The position numbers and the translations under genes were made by a program. Below the pieces are notes generated by a model. That model saw only the letters and a program-made list of their open reading frames with translations, was not told the origin of the DNA and searched no databases. A stretch of 64,000 nucleotides of DNA from Fusobacterium perfoetens (GTDB taxonomy: Bacteria > Fusobacteriota > Fusobacteriia > Fusobacteriales > Fusobacteriaceae): contig NZ_JADYUD010000005.1 in assembly GCF_021531595.1 (NCBI RefSeq), positions 101,026-165,025 on the forward strand, read 5' to 3'. Positions 18,153-27,106 of the stretch are shown piece after piece (position 1 is the first letter of the stretch; every line of letters starts with the position of its first letter).

Positions 18153-19118
18153 ATGAAAAGAATAGCTATATTAACAAGCGGTGGAGATGCTCCTGGTATG
18201 AATGCAGCTATAAGAGCAGCAGCAAAAATGGCACAGTACAAAGGAATGGAAGTATACGGGGTAAGAAGAGGGTATCACGGAATGCTTAGAGATGAAATAT
18301 TTCCAATGGATGGGCGTTTTATTTCAGGGATAATTGATAGAGGAGGAACTGCTTTATTAACAGCAAGATGTCCAGAGTTCAAAGATCCTAAATTCAGAGC
18401 AATAGCAGCAGAAAATTTAAAAAGAAGAGGAATAGAAGGAATAGTTGTTATCGGTGGAGACGGTTCTTACAGAGGGGCAGATCTTCTTTCTAAAGAACAT
18501 GGATTTAAAGTTGTAGGTCTTCCTGGAACAATTGACAATGACATTATAGGAACAGATTTTACAATAGGATTTGATACTTGTTTAAATACAATACTTGATG
18601 CAATTTCTAAATTAAGAGATACAGCTACATCTCATGAAAGAACAATTCTTGTTGAAGTAATGGGAAGAAGAGCAGGAGACTTAGCAGTTCATGCTTGTCT
18701 TGCAGGAGGAGGAGATGGACTTCTTATTCCTGAAATGGAGAACCCTATTGAAATGCTTGCATATCAAATTCAAGAAAGAAGAAATACAGGAAGACTTCAT
18801 GATATAGTTCTTGTTGCTGAAGGTGTAGGAAATATTAATGAGATAGAAGAAGAGCTTAAGAAAAGAGTATCAACAGAAGTAAGAAGCGTTGTACTTGGAC
18901 ATGTTCAAAGAGGAGGAACTCCAAGTGGTCGTGACAGAGTTCTTGCTACAAGACTTGCAGCAAAAGCAGTTGAAGTTTTAGAAGCAGATGAGGGAGGAGT
19001 AATGATTGGAATAGAAGATGGTCATGTAGTTACTCACGAAATCTCTTATGCTTGGGAAGGAACTAAGAAAAACGATGTAATAGAATTATATCGTATGGCA
19101 GATATCTTATCAAGATAA
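18153..19118 (+). CDS. pfkA: 6-phosphofructokinase
   Basis: ATP-dependent phosphofructokinase, the committed step of glycolysis. ATG 18153 is chosen because AGGAGG ends 9 bases upstream and the product then begins MKRIAILTSGGDAPGMNAAI, exactly where the family begins; a longer open frame from 18057 adds 32 unrelated residues. Further motifs are IGGDGSYRGADLL (ATP site), GTIDNDIIGTDFTIGFDT (with the catalytic aspartate) and GHVQRGGTPSGRDR. The 321-residue length is standard. It is followed by a terminator. Confidence 0.96.
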   Translation: MKRIAILTSGGDAPGMNAAIRAAAKMAQYKGMEVYGVRRGYHGMLRDEIFPMDGRFISGIIDRGGTALLTARCPEFKDPKFRAIAAENLKRRGIEGIVVIGGDGSYRGADLLSKEHGFKVVGLPGTIDNDIIGTDFTIGFDTCLNTILDAISKLRDTATSHERTILVEVMGRRAGDLAVHACLAGGGDGLLIPEMENPIEMLAYQIQERRNTGRLHDIVLVAEGVGNINEIEEELKKRVSTEVRSVVLGHVQRGGTPSGRDRVLATRLAAKAVEVLEADEGGVMIGIEDGHVVTHEISYAWEGTKKNDVIELYRMADILSR

Positions 19119-19131
19119 AATAAAAAATATG

Positions 19132-19169
19132 AAAGGACTGAGTAGTTTTAATTACATCAGTCCTTTTTT
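19132..19169. terminator. Intrinsic terminator between pfkA and rqcH
   Basis: AAAGGACTGA (19132-19141) pairs with TCAGTCCTTT ending in a run of T to 19169. It terminates pfkA; its A-rich left flank also gives a T run for the convergent minus-strand rqcH operon. Confidence 0.88.
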
Positions 19170-19173
19170 ACAA

Positions 19174-20805
19174 TTATAAACTTTTAGGAACTATAACAGT
19201 AACAGTTTTTGCTGTGTTATATGTAACAAAACCTAAAGGTGCTCCTTTTGGTTTATTAAGATTTTTCTTTTCAGTGTATTCAACAGTAACTTTATCTCCC
19301 TTTGATGCTTTTGAATAAAAAGCAGCATAAAGGGCAACTTTTTTAACAAAACTATCATCTTCACTAAAATCTTCTTTTTTTACAATAAAATGTGATCCTG
19401 GTATATCTTTAACATGAAACCAAATGTCGTCTTTTCTTGCAAATTTAAAAGTAAGGAAATCATTTTCTTTGTTATTTCTTCCAAAGTATACAGTTTTTTC
19501 ACCTATAACTGCAGTTCCATAATTTTCACTTTCTTTATTTTTGCTTTTATTTTTTGGAGTTTTTTCTTTAGGCTTAATTATTTTTTCACCAATAAGTTCA
19601 TCTTCAATATTTTTAAGCCCTTTAAGGTCTGAAGACTTTTCTATGAAAGAAAGGACACTTTCCAAATAAATAATTTTTTGATTAAAAGATATCAGACGCT
19701 CTCTGCTTATTTCAAGACCTCTTTTCATTTTTGAAGCCTTTTTATATACCTTATTAAGGTTTCCCTGAGGATTTAAAAGTGGATCAAGGGGAATTATAAT
19801 TTCTTTGTTTTCATAGAAATCATAAGCTTTTACAGAGTTATCCCCTCTTTTAATAGAATATAAAACAGATGCTAAAATATCTCCTATATTTTTATATTTT
19901 TCGTGATCAGACATAAGAACAATATCTTTTTCAATATTTAAAATAATCTTTTCTGTTTTTTTAACTTCTTTTTGTACAGAAGAAATAAGTCTTGTTTTTA
20001 AAAGATTATAAGAATTTGAAAGGGAGCACATTTTAATATATGTATTTACCATTTCACTGAAATTTTTATATTCTTTTACACTGTCCCATGCTTTAGGTTC
20101 TATATTTAAAACAGAAGCAAAAACAGGAACATCTTCTTTAAAATAGATTTTAGGAGCTATTTTATCATTTAGTATTTTCTTTAAATCATCATAAGAATGA
20201 ATAAATTCAAGTGTTCTTTTTCCAAGTCCTTCCACTTTATGAAAAACATTACTATTTTCAAGATAATCTTCAAAGATAGTGCTTTCTATTTCAAGTGGGC
20301 TTATCTTTTTTTCCACAACAGGCTGAACATATTCTGCTCCAGGAAAAAGAATACGAAGAGAATTTTCTTCTAAGGAAAACTTTTTAAGAAGAGAAATTAT
20401 TTTATTTTCTTCGTCTGTAAAAATAATATTTGAATGTTTACCCATAATTTCAAAATAAAGAAAATAGTTTTTTATTTCTCCAAGTTCATTAAGTTTTGAA
20501 AAATGGAATTTTAAAATTCTGTCAAAACCAAGCTGCTCTATATTTGAAAGAGAAGCATTTAAAAGATATTTTCTTAAAAGCAGAAGAAAGTTTGAGTTTT
20601 CTTCCATAAAATTTTCCTCTTTATCTTCGTTTATATAACATATTGGAAGAGACGGATTACAAGAGAAAAATAATGAAGTTCTGCCAAAGTGTATAGACAA
20701 AGAAAGAGTTGAATTTTGAAAAATCTTTCCAACTCTTTTGCTTTGAAGGCAGTTTATAAGTTCATCTTTTATTTTAGAGATAGATATCCCGTCAAGATAA
20801 AGCAA
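19174..20805 (-). CDS. rqcH: NFACT family protein, RqcH/Rqc2 homologue
   Basis: Ribosome quality-control factor that binds stalled large subunits and adds alanine tails; formerly called fibronectin-binding protein. It has the N-terminal NFACT-N domain (LYLDGISISKIKDELINCL), a central coiled-coil region around residues 270-400 and the C-terminal NFACT-R domain with DIWFHVKDIPGSHFIV. At 543 residues it is of usual length. The start is TTG directly after the stop of the MarR gene, with AAGGCGGAAG as binding site, so translation is coupled. Confidence 0.9.
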   Translation of the reverse strand: MLYLDGISISKIKDELINCLQSKRVGKIFQNSTLSLSIHFGRTSLFFSCNPSLPICYINEDKEENFMEENSNFLLLLRKYLLNASLSNIEQLGFDRILKFHFSKLNELGEIKNYFLYFEIMGKHSNIIFTDEENKIISLLKKFSLEENSLRILFPGAEYVQPVVEKKISPLEIESTIFEDYLENSNVFHKVEGLGKRTLEFIHSYDDLKKILNDKIAPKIYFKEDVPVFASVLNIEPKAWDSVKEYKNFSEMVNTYIKMCSLSNSYNLLKTRLISSVQKEVKKTEKIILNIEKDIVLMSDHEKYKNIGDILASVLYSIKRGDNSVKAYDFYENKEIIIPLDPLLNPQGNLNKVYKKASKMKRGLEISRERLISFNQKIIYLESVLSFIEKSSDLKGLKNIEDELIGEKIIKPKEKTPKNKSKNKESENYGTAVIGEKTVYFGRNNKENDFLTFKFARKDDIWFHVKDIPGSHFIVKKEDFSEDDSFVKKVALYAAFYSKASKGDKVTVEYTEKKNLNKPKGAPLGFVTYNTAKTVTVIVPKSL

Positions 20806-21483
20806 TTAATCTTCCGCCTTGATTCCTATTAAGTTTTTAGCATCTAAAATATTTATCTCTAAAATAGTTCCGTCAGCTTTTTTTAGAGCTATTTTATCTG
20901 CTTCTTTTGTTTCAGCTATTTCAAGAACAGTGTAATGTTCAATTCCATGTTCTCTGAAATAGTCAAGTACTATAGGTGTTCCTTTAATTTCAACTATTGA
21001 AACTTTTTCTTTGACATTAAATTCTGTTACAGGAAGAGGCTTTAAAAATTCATACTGTCCCTTTAAGTTTTCAAGAATTTTTTCAAAAATTTTCAAGAAA
21101 TGTTCAAGATCATCTTTATCTATATTTTCAGTTATATTTGAAACTATCATTTTGTGATAATTATTGTGATAGTTAAGAGCTTCAAGACCTTTTTTTGAAA
21201 GAGAAACATGAACTTTTCTTCTGTCTGTACTTGAACGAGCTCTTACAACAAATCCTTTTTCTCCTAATTTTGTTATTGCAACAGTTGCTGTTCCCATTGT
21301 TATTGCAAGTCTGTCAGAAAGTTCGTTCATTGTAACTGAATCTTTTCCGATAGCTTCAATAATATGAAGTTCTGTATGAGTAAGACATTTAATTCCTCTT
21401 TTTAGAGCTAAATCTTCTGATTCGTAAAATAGTTTATAGAAATTTTCAAATACAGTATTTACTTTTCTTCCGTAAGATGACAT
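20806..21483 (-). CDS. MarR-type regulator with a FeoA-like C-terminal domain
   Basis: Residues 1-140 form a MarR winged helix: LTHTELHIIEAIGKDSVTMNEL, LAITMGTATVAITKLGEKGFV and ARSSTDRRKVHVSLSKKG. The last 75 residues do not belong to that family. VSIVEIKGTPIVLDYFREHGI followed by ADGTILEINILDAKNLIGI (both abridged) looks like a small FeoA/SH3-type beta domain, as found at the end of DtxR-type metal regulators. The ligand is unknown; a metal is a reasonable guess. It sits between rpe and rqcH in the same operon, and its target may be that operon. Confidence 0.75.
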   Translation of the reverse strand: MSSYGRKVNTVFENFYKLFYESEDLALKRGIKCLTHTELHIIEAIGKDSVTMNELSDRLAITMGTATVAITKLGEKGFVVRARSSTDRRKVHVSLSKKGLEALNYHNNYHKMIVSNITENIDKDDLEHFLKIFEKILENLKGQYEFLKPLPVTEFNVKEKVSIVEIKGTPIVLDYFREHGIEHYTVLEIAETKEADKIALKKADGTILEINILDAKNLIGIKAED

Positions 21484-21487
21484 TTAA

Positions 21488-22129
21488 CTATCCCTCCTTT
21501 TTCAGGTTGGCTATTCTTTCTGCATAATTTCCTTTGAAAACATAAGAACCTGCAACAAAGATATTTGCTCCTGCTTTTATACATTTTCCGATTGTTTCAT
21601 CAGTAATTCCTCCGTCAACTTCAATGTCAACATTTGGATTCATTGCTCTTAATTCTTTTATTTTTTCAACAGCACTTTCAATAAATGATTGCCCTCCAAA
21701 TCCTGGATTAACACTCATAACAAGAACCATGTCAACATCATTTATAAGATATTTAACAGATTCTGCTGGAGTTCCTGGATTTAGAACTATTCCAGCTTTT
21801 ACACCATAAGATTTTATTTGTTGTATAACTCTATGAGGATGAAGTGTAGATTCCACATGAATAGTAATCATGTCAGCTCCAGCTTTTACAAAGTCCTCAA
21901 TATATCTTTCAGGCTGTGTTATCATAAGATGAACATCAAAAACAAGGTCAGTTTTGTCTCTTATTGATTTCATTACAGCTGGTCCAAAAGTTATGTTTGG
22001 TACAAAGATTCCATCCATTACATCAATATGCACCCAATCTGCACCAGCCTTATCTATTGCTTTAACCTCTTCCCCAAGTTTGCTGAAATCAGCTGATAGT
22101 ATAGAAGGGGCAATTTTAATATTTTTCAT
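21488..22129 (-). CDS. rpe: Ribulose-phosphate 3-epimerase
   Basis: TIM-barrel enzyme interconverting ribulose-5-phosphate and xylulose-5-phosphate. Diagnostic motifs are [49 protein letters not shown] and the phosphate-binding DGGITDETI. It is 213 residues long, normal for the family. Its start overlaps the end of rsgA by 14 bases, with AGAGGTGG as binding site inside rsgA. The rsgA-rpe pairing is the same as in Firmicutes. Confidence 0.95.
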   Translation of the reverse strand: MKNIKIAPSILSADFSKLGEEVKAIDKAGADWVHIDVMDGIFVPNITFGPAVMKSIRDKTDLVFDVHLMITQPERYIEDFVKAGADMITIHVESTLHPHRVIQQIKSYGVKAGIVLNPGTPAESVKYLINDVDMVLVMSVNPGFGGQSFIESAVEKIKELRAMNPNVDIEVDGGITDETIGKCIKAGANIFVAGSYVFKGNYAERIANLKKEG

Positions 22130-23021
22130 ATCTGTTCCACCTCTCGTTTTTTAATTTCTCATATACTTTTTTATAAAAATCATATCTTATTTTTGATATT
22201 TTTCCTTGCATTACTTTTTCTTTTATGACGCAGCCTGGTTCATTTATGTGGCAGCAGTCAAGAAATTTACAATATCCCTCTTCAAAAGTAAATTCTTTGA
22301 AAAGAGATACAAGTTCTTCAGCATTTTCAATGGGAGGAAGTTCCAAAGAAGAAAATCCTGGGGTATCAATAACATACCCTCCTTCTGAAAGTGCTATAAG
22401 ATTACTGTCTCTTGTTGTGTGTTTTCCAGCTTTTAATCTTTTGCTTGTTTCTCCAACAGCAAGTTCTTTTTTATTTTGTATAATATTTAAAATACTTGAT
22501 TTTCCTACACCACTCGGTCCTCCGAAAGCAGTAGTCTTTCCTTTTATAATTTCTTTTACTTTATGAATATTTTCATTTTTTAGTGTTGAAACTAAAAATA
22601 AAGGTATATCTATATTTTTTAGATAAGAAAGTTTTTCAGTAAGTTCTTCTTTCTCGTCTTCAGATAAAAGATCTGTTTTATTTATAACAACAATAGGAGA
22701 GATTTTGTGATAAATGCTGTTAAGAATAAGATTGTTTAACCTATCCAGCTCAATTTCAGGATCTTTTGCAGCAAACTGAATAACAAGATAATCAATATTT
22801 GCAACAAGAGGTCTGTTGATTATATTTTTTCTTTCAAAGACATTCATAATAAAATTATCTTCAGAAATTTCAACATAGTCTCCTACAACACAGTTATCTT
22901 TTTTGTCTTTTCTTTTTAAAACTCCTCTTAGCCTGCATTCATGTTGTTCTGTACCGTCATCAACATAATAGAATCCCTGAATTTTATTTATTACTCTTCC
23001 TTTAATCAACGATTTTTTCAT
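22116..23021 (-). CDS. rsgA: Ribosome small-subunit-dependent GTPase A
   Basis: Circularly permuted GTPase that helps mature the 30S subunit. The order OB-fold, NKTDLL (G4), [14 protein letters not shown] (G1), DTPGFSS (G3) is typical of RsgA, and the C-terminal zinc motif is present ([14 protein letters not shown]). At 301 residues it is of standard length. The start is unusual: AAGGAG directly touches the ATG at 23021, so the true start may be the in-frame TTG at 23009. It lies 9 bases after a PASTA-protein gene. Confidence 0.93.
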   Translation of the reverse strand: MKKSLIKGRVINKIQGFYYVDDGTEQHECRLRGVLKRKDKKDNCVVGDYVEISEDNFIMNVFERKNIINRPLVANIDYLVIQFAAKDPEIELDRLNNLILNSIYHKISPIVVINKTDLLSEDEKEELTEKLSYLKNIDIPLFLVSTLKNENIHKVKEIIKGKTTAFGGPSGVGKSSILNIIQNKKELAVGETSKRLKAGKHTTRDSNLIALSEGGYVIDTPGFSSLELPPIENAEELVSLFKEFTFEEGYCKFLDCCHINEPGCVIKEKVMQGKISKIRYDFYKKVYEKLKNERWNRYEKY

Positions 23022-23030
23022 CTCCTTATA

Positions 23031-23735
23031 TTATTTACTTATCACAAGATTTATATTTGAACCTGCAGAAACTCTGCTTCCTGCACTGATACTAGTATCA
23101 ACAACTATTCCACTTTCAAGTCCAGGAACTTCCATTTTTGTAATTTCTCCTACAAAAAGAGACTGAGATTTAATAAGGGCAGTAGCTTCATTAAGAGTAT
23201 ATCCTACAACATCTGGAACTCTTACTGTTTTTGAAGATGCTCTGCTACTTACAAGAATAGATATTCCTTCATTCATATCTACAATGCTTCCAGCTCTTGG
23301 AGTAGTAGCAATGACACAGTTGTATGCAAGATCTGAATTTGTTCTTGAAATTTCTTTTATTTTAATTCCTTTTTCTTCTAAAAGAGAACGGACTTCAAAA
23401 AGCTGTTGTCCATAAAAGTCAGGAACTTCAAAATAATTTTCTCCAGCACTTACCCAAACTTTTACAGTTCTTCCTCTTTTTACAACTTTATTTTCAACAG
23501 GTTCTTGCATGAAGATTTGACCTTCAGGCAGATTTGAATAATCTTTACCTGCTACTGCTACAACTACAGTTCCTTTTGGTATCATTTTTTCTGTTTCTTC
23601 AACAGTCAGCCCGATAAGGTTTGGAGTTTTATAAAAATAATTATTAAAATAGTTATTTAAAAATATATTTATTCCAAAAAACATAATAAGGCAGAATGAT
23701 AAGATGTAAGAAAAAATTATGAAAAATTTCTTCAT
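23031..23735 (-). CDS. Membrane-anchored PASTA-domain protein without a kinase
   Basis: A 234-residue protein with one N-terminal membrane segment (FFIIFSYILSFCLIMFFGI) and three consecutive PASTA repeats. Their typical starts are visible: TPNLIGLTVEETEKMIPKG, VPDFYGQQLFEVRSLLEEKG and VPDVVGYTLNEATALIKSQ. PASTA domains bind peptidoglycan fragments or lipid II. In Firmicutes the gene just before rsgA-rpe is the PASTA serine/threonine kinase PrkC; here only its transmembrane-plus-PASTA half is present. I infer a cell-wall-sensing or scaffolding role. It is first in its operon, with a good promoter upstream. Confidence 0.85.
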   Translation of the reverse strand: MKKFFIIFSYILSFCLIMFFGINIFLNNYFNNYFYKTPNLIGLTVEETEKMIPKGTVVVAVAGKDYSNLPEGQIFMQEPVENKVVKRGRTVKVWVSAGENYFEVPDFYGQQLFEVRSLLEEKGIKIKEISRTNSDLAYNCVIATTPRAGSIVDMNEGISILVSSRASSKTVRVPDVVGYTLNEATALIKSQSLFVGEITKMEVPGLESGIVVDTSISAGSRVSAGSNINLVISK

Positions 23736-23782
23736 TTATCCTCCTAAATTTATTTCTGAAAGAATTTAATTCGTTTACTAAA

Positions 23783-23811
23783 ATGATAACATATGAACCT
23801 CAAAATATCAA
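23783..23811 (-). promoter_or_regulatory. Promoter of the PASTA-rsgA-rpe-MarR-rqcH operon
   Basis: Read on the minus strand, TTGATA (23811-23806) and TATCAT (23788-23783) are separated by exactly 17 bases, with a TG extended -10 element just before the second box. It lies about 50 bases upstream of the PASTA gene start. Confidence 0.6.
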
Positions 23812-23915
23812 TAATTACTTGCTAAAACTTGTGTTAAATGATAAAATAAAATGTATTATTCCACAGATTTTTATAATCAAAAATTATTTAAGATAGAATG
23901 TTTTAGGAGGAAAAA

Positions 23916-24440
23916 ATGGAAGGTATTGTTGAGGTTTTAATTTCTAGGGAGAAAGTTGAAGAGCGTATCAGTGAACTAGCAGCAATGATAGAAAAAGATT
24001 ATGCTGGTAAAAATTTGGTATGTGTGGGGCTTTTAAAAGGTTCTGTAATGTTTATGTCTGATCTTATAAAATCAATAAATCTTGATTTAAGAATTGATTT
24101 CATGAAAGTATCAAGTTATGGAAGTGGAACTAACTCAACAGGAGTTGTAAAAATCCTTAAAGATGTTGATTTAGATCTTACAGGAAAAGATGTTCTTATA
24201 GTTGAGGATATTATTGATACAGGTCTTACAATAGTAAATGTAAAAGATTTCTTAAGTAAGAAAAATCCAAATTCAGTAAAAGTATGTACACTTTTAGATA
24301 AACCAAGCAGAAGATTAGTGGAAGTTAAAGGGGAATATGTAGGATTTGAAATTCCTGATGAATTTGTTGTTGGATATGGATTAGACCTTGATGAGAAATA
24401 CAGAAACATTCCTTTTGTTGGAAAATTTGTAAAAAAATAA
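23916..24440 (+). CDS. hpt: Hypoxanthine phosphoribosyltransferase
   Basis: Purine salvage enzyme converting hypoxanthine or guanine with PRPP to IMP or GMP. It has the N-terminal VLISREKVEERISELA block, LLKGSVMFMSDLI and the PRPP-binding VLIVEDIIDTGLTI, with a C-terminal FVVGYGLDLDEKYRNIPFVG. The 174-residue length is typical. TAGGAGG precedes ATG 23916. It opens the long translation/replication operon ending at 33515, with rsmA starting 12 bases later. Confidence 0.95.
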   Translation: MEGIVEVLISREKVEERISELAAMIEKDYAGKNLVCVGLLKGSVMFMSDLIKSINLDLRIDFMKVSSYGSGTNSTGVVKILKDVDLDLTGKDVLIVEDIIDTGLTIVNVKDFLSKKNPNSVKVCTLLDKPSRRLVEVKGEYVGFEIPDEFVVGYGLDLDEKYRNIPFVGKFVKK

Positions 24441-24452
24441 GAAACGGAGTTT

Positions 24453-25250
24453 ATGATGTCGTTTAAGCATAAAAAGAAATACGGTCAGAATTTTTTAACT
24501 GATCAGAACGCTGTGCTGGAAAAAATTATGGAGGTTTCTAAAATAGAGCCTCATGAAGAAATTCTTGAAATAGGACCAGGAGAAGGAGCTTTAACAGAGC
24601 TCCTTCTTGAAAAAGCAAAAAAAGTTACATGTGTTGAAATAGATACAGATCTTGAAAAAATTTTAAGAAAAAAATTTGCAGGAAATGAAAAATTCAATCT
24701 TATAATGGAAGATATTCTGAAAGTAGAACTTGATAAAGTTATTGCTCCTCATACAAGAGTAGTTGCCAATATACCTTACTATATAACATCTCCTATTATA
24801 AATAAACTTATTGAAAACAGAGACAAAATAGACGAAGCATATCTTATGGTGCAGAAAGAAGTGGGAGAAAGAGTCTGTGCTTCTTCAGGAAAAGAAAGAA
24901 GTGTTCTTACTCTTGCTGTTGAATATTATGGAACAGGTGAATATCTTTTTACTATTCCTAAAGAGTTCTTTAATCCTGTGCCTAAAATTGATTCAGGTTT
25001 TATCTCAATCAAGTTTTACAATGACAGAAGATACGAAAAGCTTATTCCTGAAGATATATTCTTTAAATATGTAAAAGCTGCTTTTTCAAATAAAAGAAAA
25101 AATATTGTAAATAATCTTTCAACACTTGGAATTTCAAAAGATGTTGTAAAAGAAAAACTTGAACTTTTGAATATTTCTCCAAATGAAAGAGCTGAAAATT
25201 TAACAATAGAGCAATTTATAAAACTGGCAGAATGTTTTGAAAAAAATTAA
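24453..25250 (+). CDS. rsmA: 16S rRNA dimethyladenosine transferase
   Basis: Dimethylates the two adjacent adenosines near the 3' end of 16S rRNA (also known as KsgA). Visible motifs are KKYGQNFLTDQN, the SAM-binding ILEIGPGEGALTELLL and the catalytic NIPYYITSPI; residues FNPVPKIDSGF are also standard. The 265-residue product may start at ATG 24453 or the adjacent ATG 24456. Its 3' end runs 14 bases past an internal ATG in the next frame, but the next gene's own binding site lies just after the stop. Confidence 0.95.
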   Translation: MMSFKHKKKYGQNFLTDQNAVLEKIMEVSKIEPHEEILEIGPGEGALTELLLEKAKKVTCVEIDTDLEKILRKKFAGNEKFNLIMEDILKVELDKVIAPHTRVVANIPYYITSPIINKLIENRDKIDEAYLMVQKEVGERVCASSGKERSVLTLAVEYYGTGEYLFTIPKEFFNPVPKIDSGFISIKFYNDRRYEKLIPEDIFFKYVKAAFSNKRKNIVNNLSTLGISKDVVKEKLELLNISPNERAENLTIEQFIKLAECFEKN

Positions 25251-25269
25251 AACTGCTTCAGGAGGATTA

Positions 25270-25509
25270 ATGCAAAGCTACGAATTTAAAATACAAAGCA
25301 GAAAAGAAGATATAGACTTTATAAATAAAATAATAGAAGCTTATGAAGAAGTGGGAGTTGTAAGAACAAATGATGCTCAGAGAGGACTTATCACAATTAT
25401 AAGCACAACAGATTATAAAGATCTAGCAAGAGATATAATTTTAGATTTAGGAAAAAATTATGTGAAAGCTGAAATACTTGAAGAAGGACTTTGGAAAGGA
25501 GTCCTTTAA
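25270..25509 (+). CDS. DUF4911 family protein
   Basis: A 79-residue protein that resembles the DUF4911 family, small proteins of unknown function encoded in Fusobacteria and Clostridia. The sequence QSYEFKIQSRKEDIDFINKI then TNDAQRGLITIISTTDY suggests an alpha/beta fold of ferredoxin type, perhaps regulatory. I chose ATG 25270 because AGGAGG (25260-25265) lies just upstream; the longer frame from 25237 would start inside rsmA with no site. Its place between rsmA and khpA hints at RNA-related work. Confidence 0.7.
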   Translation: MQSYEFKIQSRKEDIDFINKIIEAYEEVGVVRTNDAQRGLITIISTTDYKDLARDIILDLGKNYVKAEILEEGLWKGVL

Positions 25510-25531
25510 GATTTAGGAGGATTTGTACAGA

Positions 25532-25771
25532 ATGGAAAAATTAGAAAATCTGTTAAGTTATATTTTAAAAGGACTTGTTGAAAAACAAGATGAAGTAAGA
25601 ATTACTTATGAACTTATAGATGATACTATTATCTTTAAAGTAAATGTTGCTGAAGGAGAAATGGGAAGAGTTATAGGTAAAAATGGACTTACTGCAAATG
25701 CAATAAGAGGAGTTATGCAAGCTGCAGGAGTAAAAGATAAATTAAATGTCAATGTAGAATTTTTAGACTAG
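25532..25771 (+). CDS. khpA: KH-domain RNA-binding protein
   Basis: Small single KH-domain protein of 79 residues, homologous to KhpA, which binds RNA with its partner KhpB and affects cell division and envelope synthesis in Firmicutes. The RNA-binding GxxG loop is in GRVIGKNGLTANAIRGVM. ATG 25532 matches the usual start MEKLENLLSYILKGL; a TTG at 25523 is only 2 bases from AGGAGG and less likely. In many bacteria the order is rpsP-khpA-rimM-trmD; here rpsP is missing from the cluster. Confidence 0.88.
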   Translation: MEKLENLLSYILKGLVEKQDEVRITYELIDDTIIFKVNVAEGEMGRVIGKNGLTANAIRGVMQAAGVKDKLNVNVEFLD

Positions 25772-25784
25772 GTCTGGTGATTTA

Positions 25785-26324
25785 ATGGATCTGGTTACTA
25801 TTGGAAAAATAACAGGAACTCACCATCTTAAAGGAGCTGTAAAAGCTAATATAAGTTTAAGCACTCCTGAAATTATAGTTGGTGAGAGAGTTATGGCAGA
25901 AAAACCTGATGGGCAAAAAAGAATCTTAAGTGTAAAAAAACTTTCAAATCTTGTTGGAGATAAGGTTGTAATAGAGTTTGAAGAAATCACAAATAAGACA
26001 GAAGGAAATCTTCTTGCAGGAAGTTTTATAAAAATAAATAGAGATATTCTAGGTATGTCTGAAGATGAATACCTTCTTGAAGACCTTTTAGGAATGACTG
26101 TTATAACAGCAGAAAATGAAAGTATCGGAAAAGTTGTTGATGTTTTTGATACAGCAGCACATGATATAATTGTAGTTGAAGATGAAAACACAGAAACTCT
26201 TATTCCAAATATTGAGAACTTTGTAAAAGATATAGATTTTGAGAAAAAAGAAATTTATGTAGAAATTCTTGAAGGAATGAGAGAAGTTAAGGGAAGTGTT
26301 TCAGAAAATGATGAGCTTGATTAA
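25785..26324 (+). CDS. rimM: Ribosome maturation factor RimM
   Basis: 16S rRNA processing protein that binds ribosomal protein S19 and aids 30S head assembly. The N-terminal barrel starts LVTIGKITGTHHLKGAVKA and the C-terminal PRC-barrel holds EYLLEDLLGMTVIT and HDIIVVEDENTETLIPNIE. It is 179 residues long. Its place before trmD is conserved widely. A 53-base gap follows, with AAAGGAG before trmD. Confidence 0.93.
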   Translation: MDLVTIGKITGTHHLKGAVKANISLSTPEIIVGERVMAEKPDGQKRILSVKKLSNLVGDKVVIEFEEITNKTEGNLLAGSFIKINRDILGMSEDEYLLEDLLGMTVITAENESIGKVVDVFDTAAHDIIVVEDENTETLIPNIENFVKDIDFEKKEIYVEILEGMREVKGSVSENDELD

Positions 26325-26377
26325 ACTATATTAGTTTAAATATAATTTATTTAAGTTCTGCTAAAGGAGAAAAAATT

Positions 26378-27106
26378 TTGAAAATAAATATTTTAACTTT
26401 ATTTCCTGAACTTTTTACAGCCTTTAAGTCACAAAGTATAATAGGAAGAGCAGTAAAAAATAATCTTATAGAGATAAATATTATAAATATAAGAGATTTT
26501 TGTTTTGACAAACATCAGCAGGCTGATGACACTCCTTTTGGAGGAGAGGGAGGAATGGTAATGAAACCTGAACCTCTTTTCAGAGCCTTGGAAAAATGTG
26601 GAGGAAAAGTTATTTATACTTCTCCTCAAGGAGTTACATTTAATCAGGAACTTGCTCTTAAGCTGAAAGATGAGGAAGAAATAACTATAATAGCTGGACA
26701 TTATGAAGGAATAGACGAAAGAGTTGTTGAAAATAAAGTGGATATGGAAGTCTCAATAGGAGATTTTGTGCTTACAGGAGGAGAATTACCTTCTATGGTA
26801 ATGATTGATGCAGTAGCCAGGCTTATTCCAGGTGTTATTACAAAAGCATCTTATGAAAATGATTCATTTTTCAATGGACTTCTGGATTATCCTCAGTATA
26901 CAAGACCAGCAGAGTATATGGGGCTTAAAGTTCCTGATGTTTTAATTTCAGGAAATCATAAAAAAATAAAAGACTGGAGAATGAAAGAGAGTCTTAAAAG
27001 GACATATTTAAGGCGTCCCGACCTTTTAAAAAACAGAAAGTTTTCTAAAGAGGAAGCAAAGTTTATGAAAGAAATTCTTGAAGAATTAGCAGAGGGGGAT
27101 AAATAA
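26378..27106 (+). CDS. trmD: tRNA (guanine-37-N1) methyltransferase
   Basis: SPOUT methyltransferase placing m1G at position 37 of tRNAs to prevent frameshifting. The N-terminus KINILTLFPELFTAF, the GGEGGMVMKPEPLF loop and the knotted SAM site IGDFVLTGGELPSMVMIDAV are all present; 242 residues is standard. The start is TTG with AAAGGAG 9 bases upstream. The stop overlaps the next start as TAATG. Confidence 0.95.
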   Translation: MKINILTLFPELFTAFKSQSIIGRAVKNNLIEINIINIRDFCFDKHQQADDTPFGGEGGMVMKPEPLFRALEKCGGKVIYTSPQGVTFNQELALKLKDEEEITIIAGHYEGIDERVVENKVDMEVSIGDFVLTGGELPSMVMIDAVARLIPGVITKASYENDSFFNGLLDYPQYTRPAEYMGLKVPDVLISGNHKKIKDWRMKESLKRTYLRRPDLLKNRKFSKEEAKFMKEILEELAEGDK

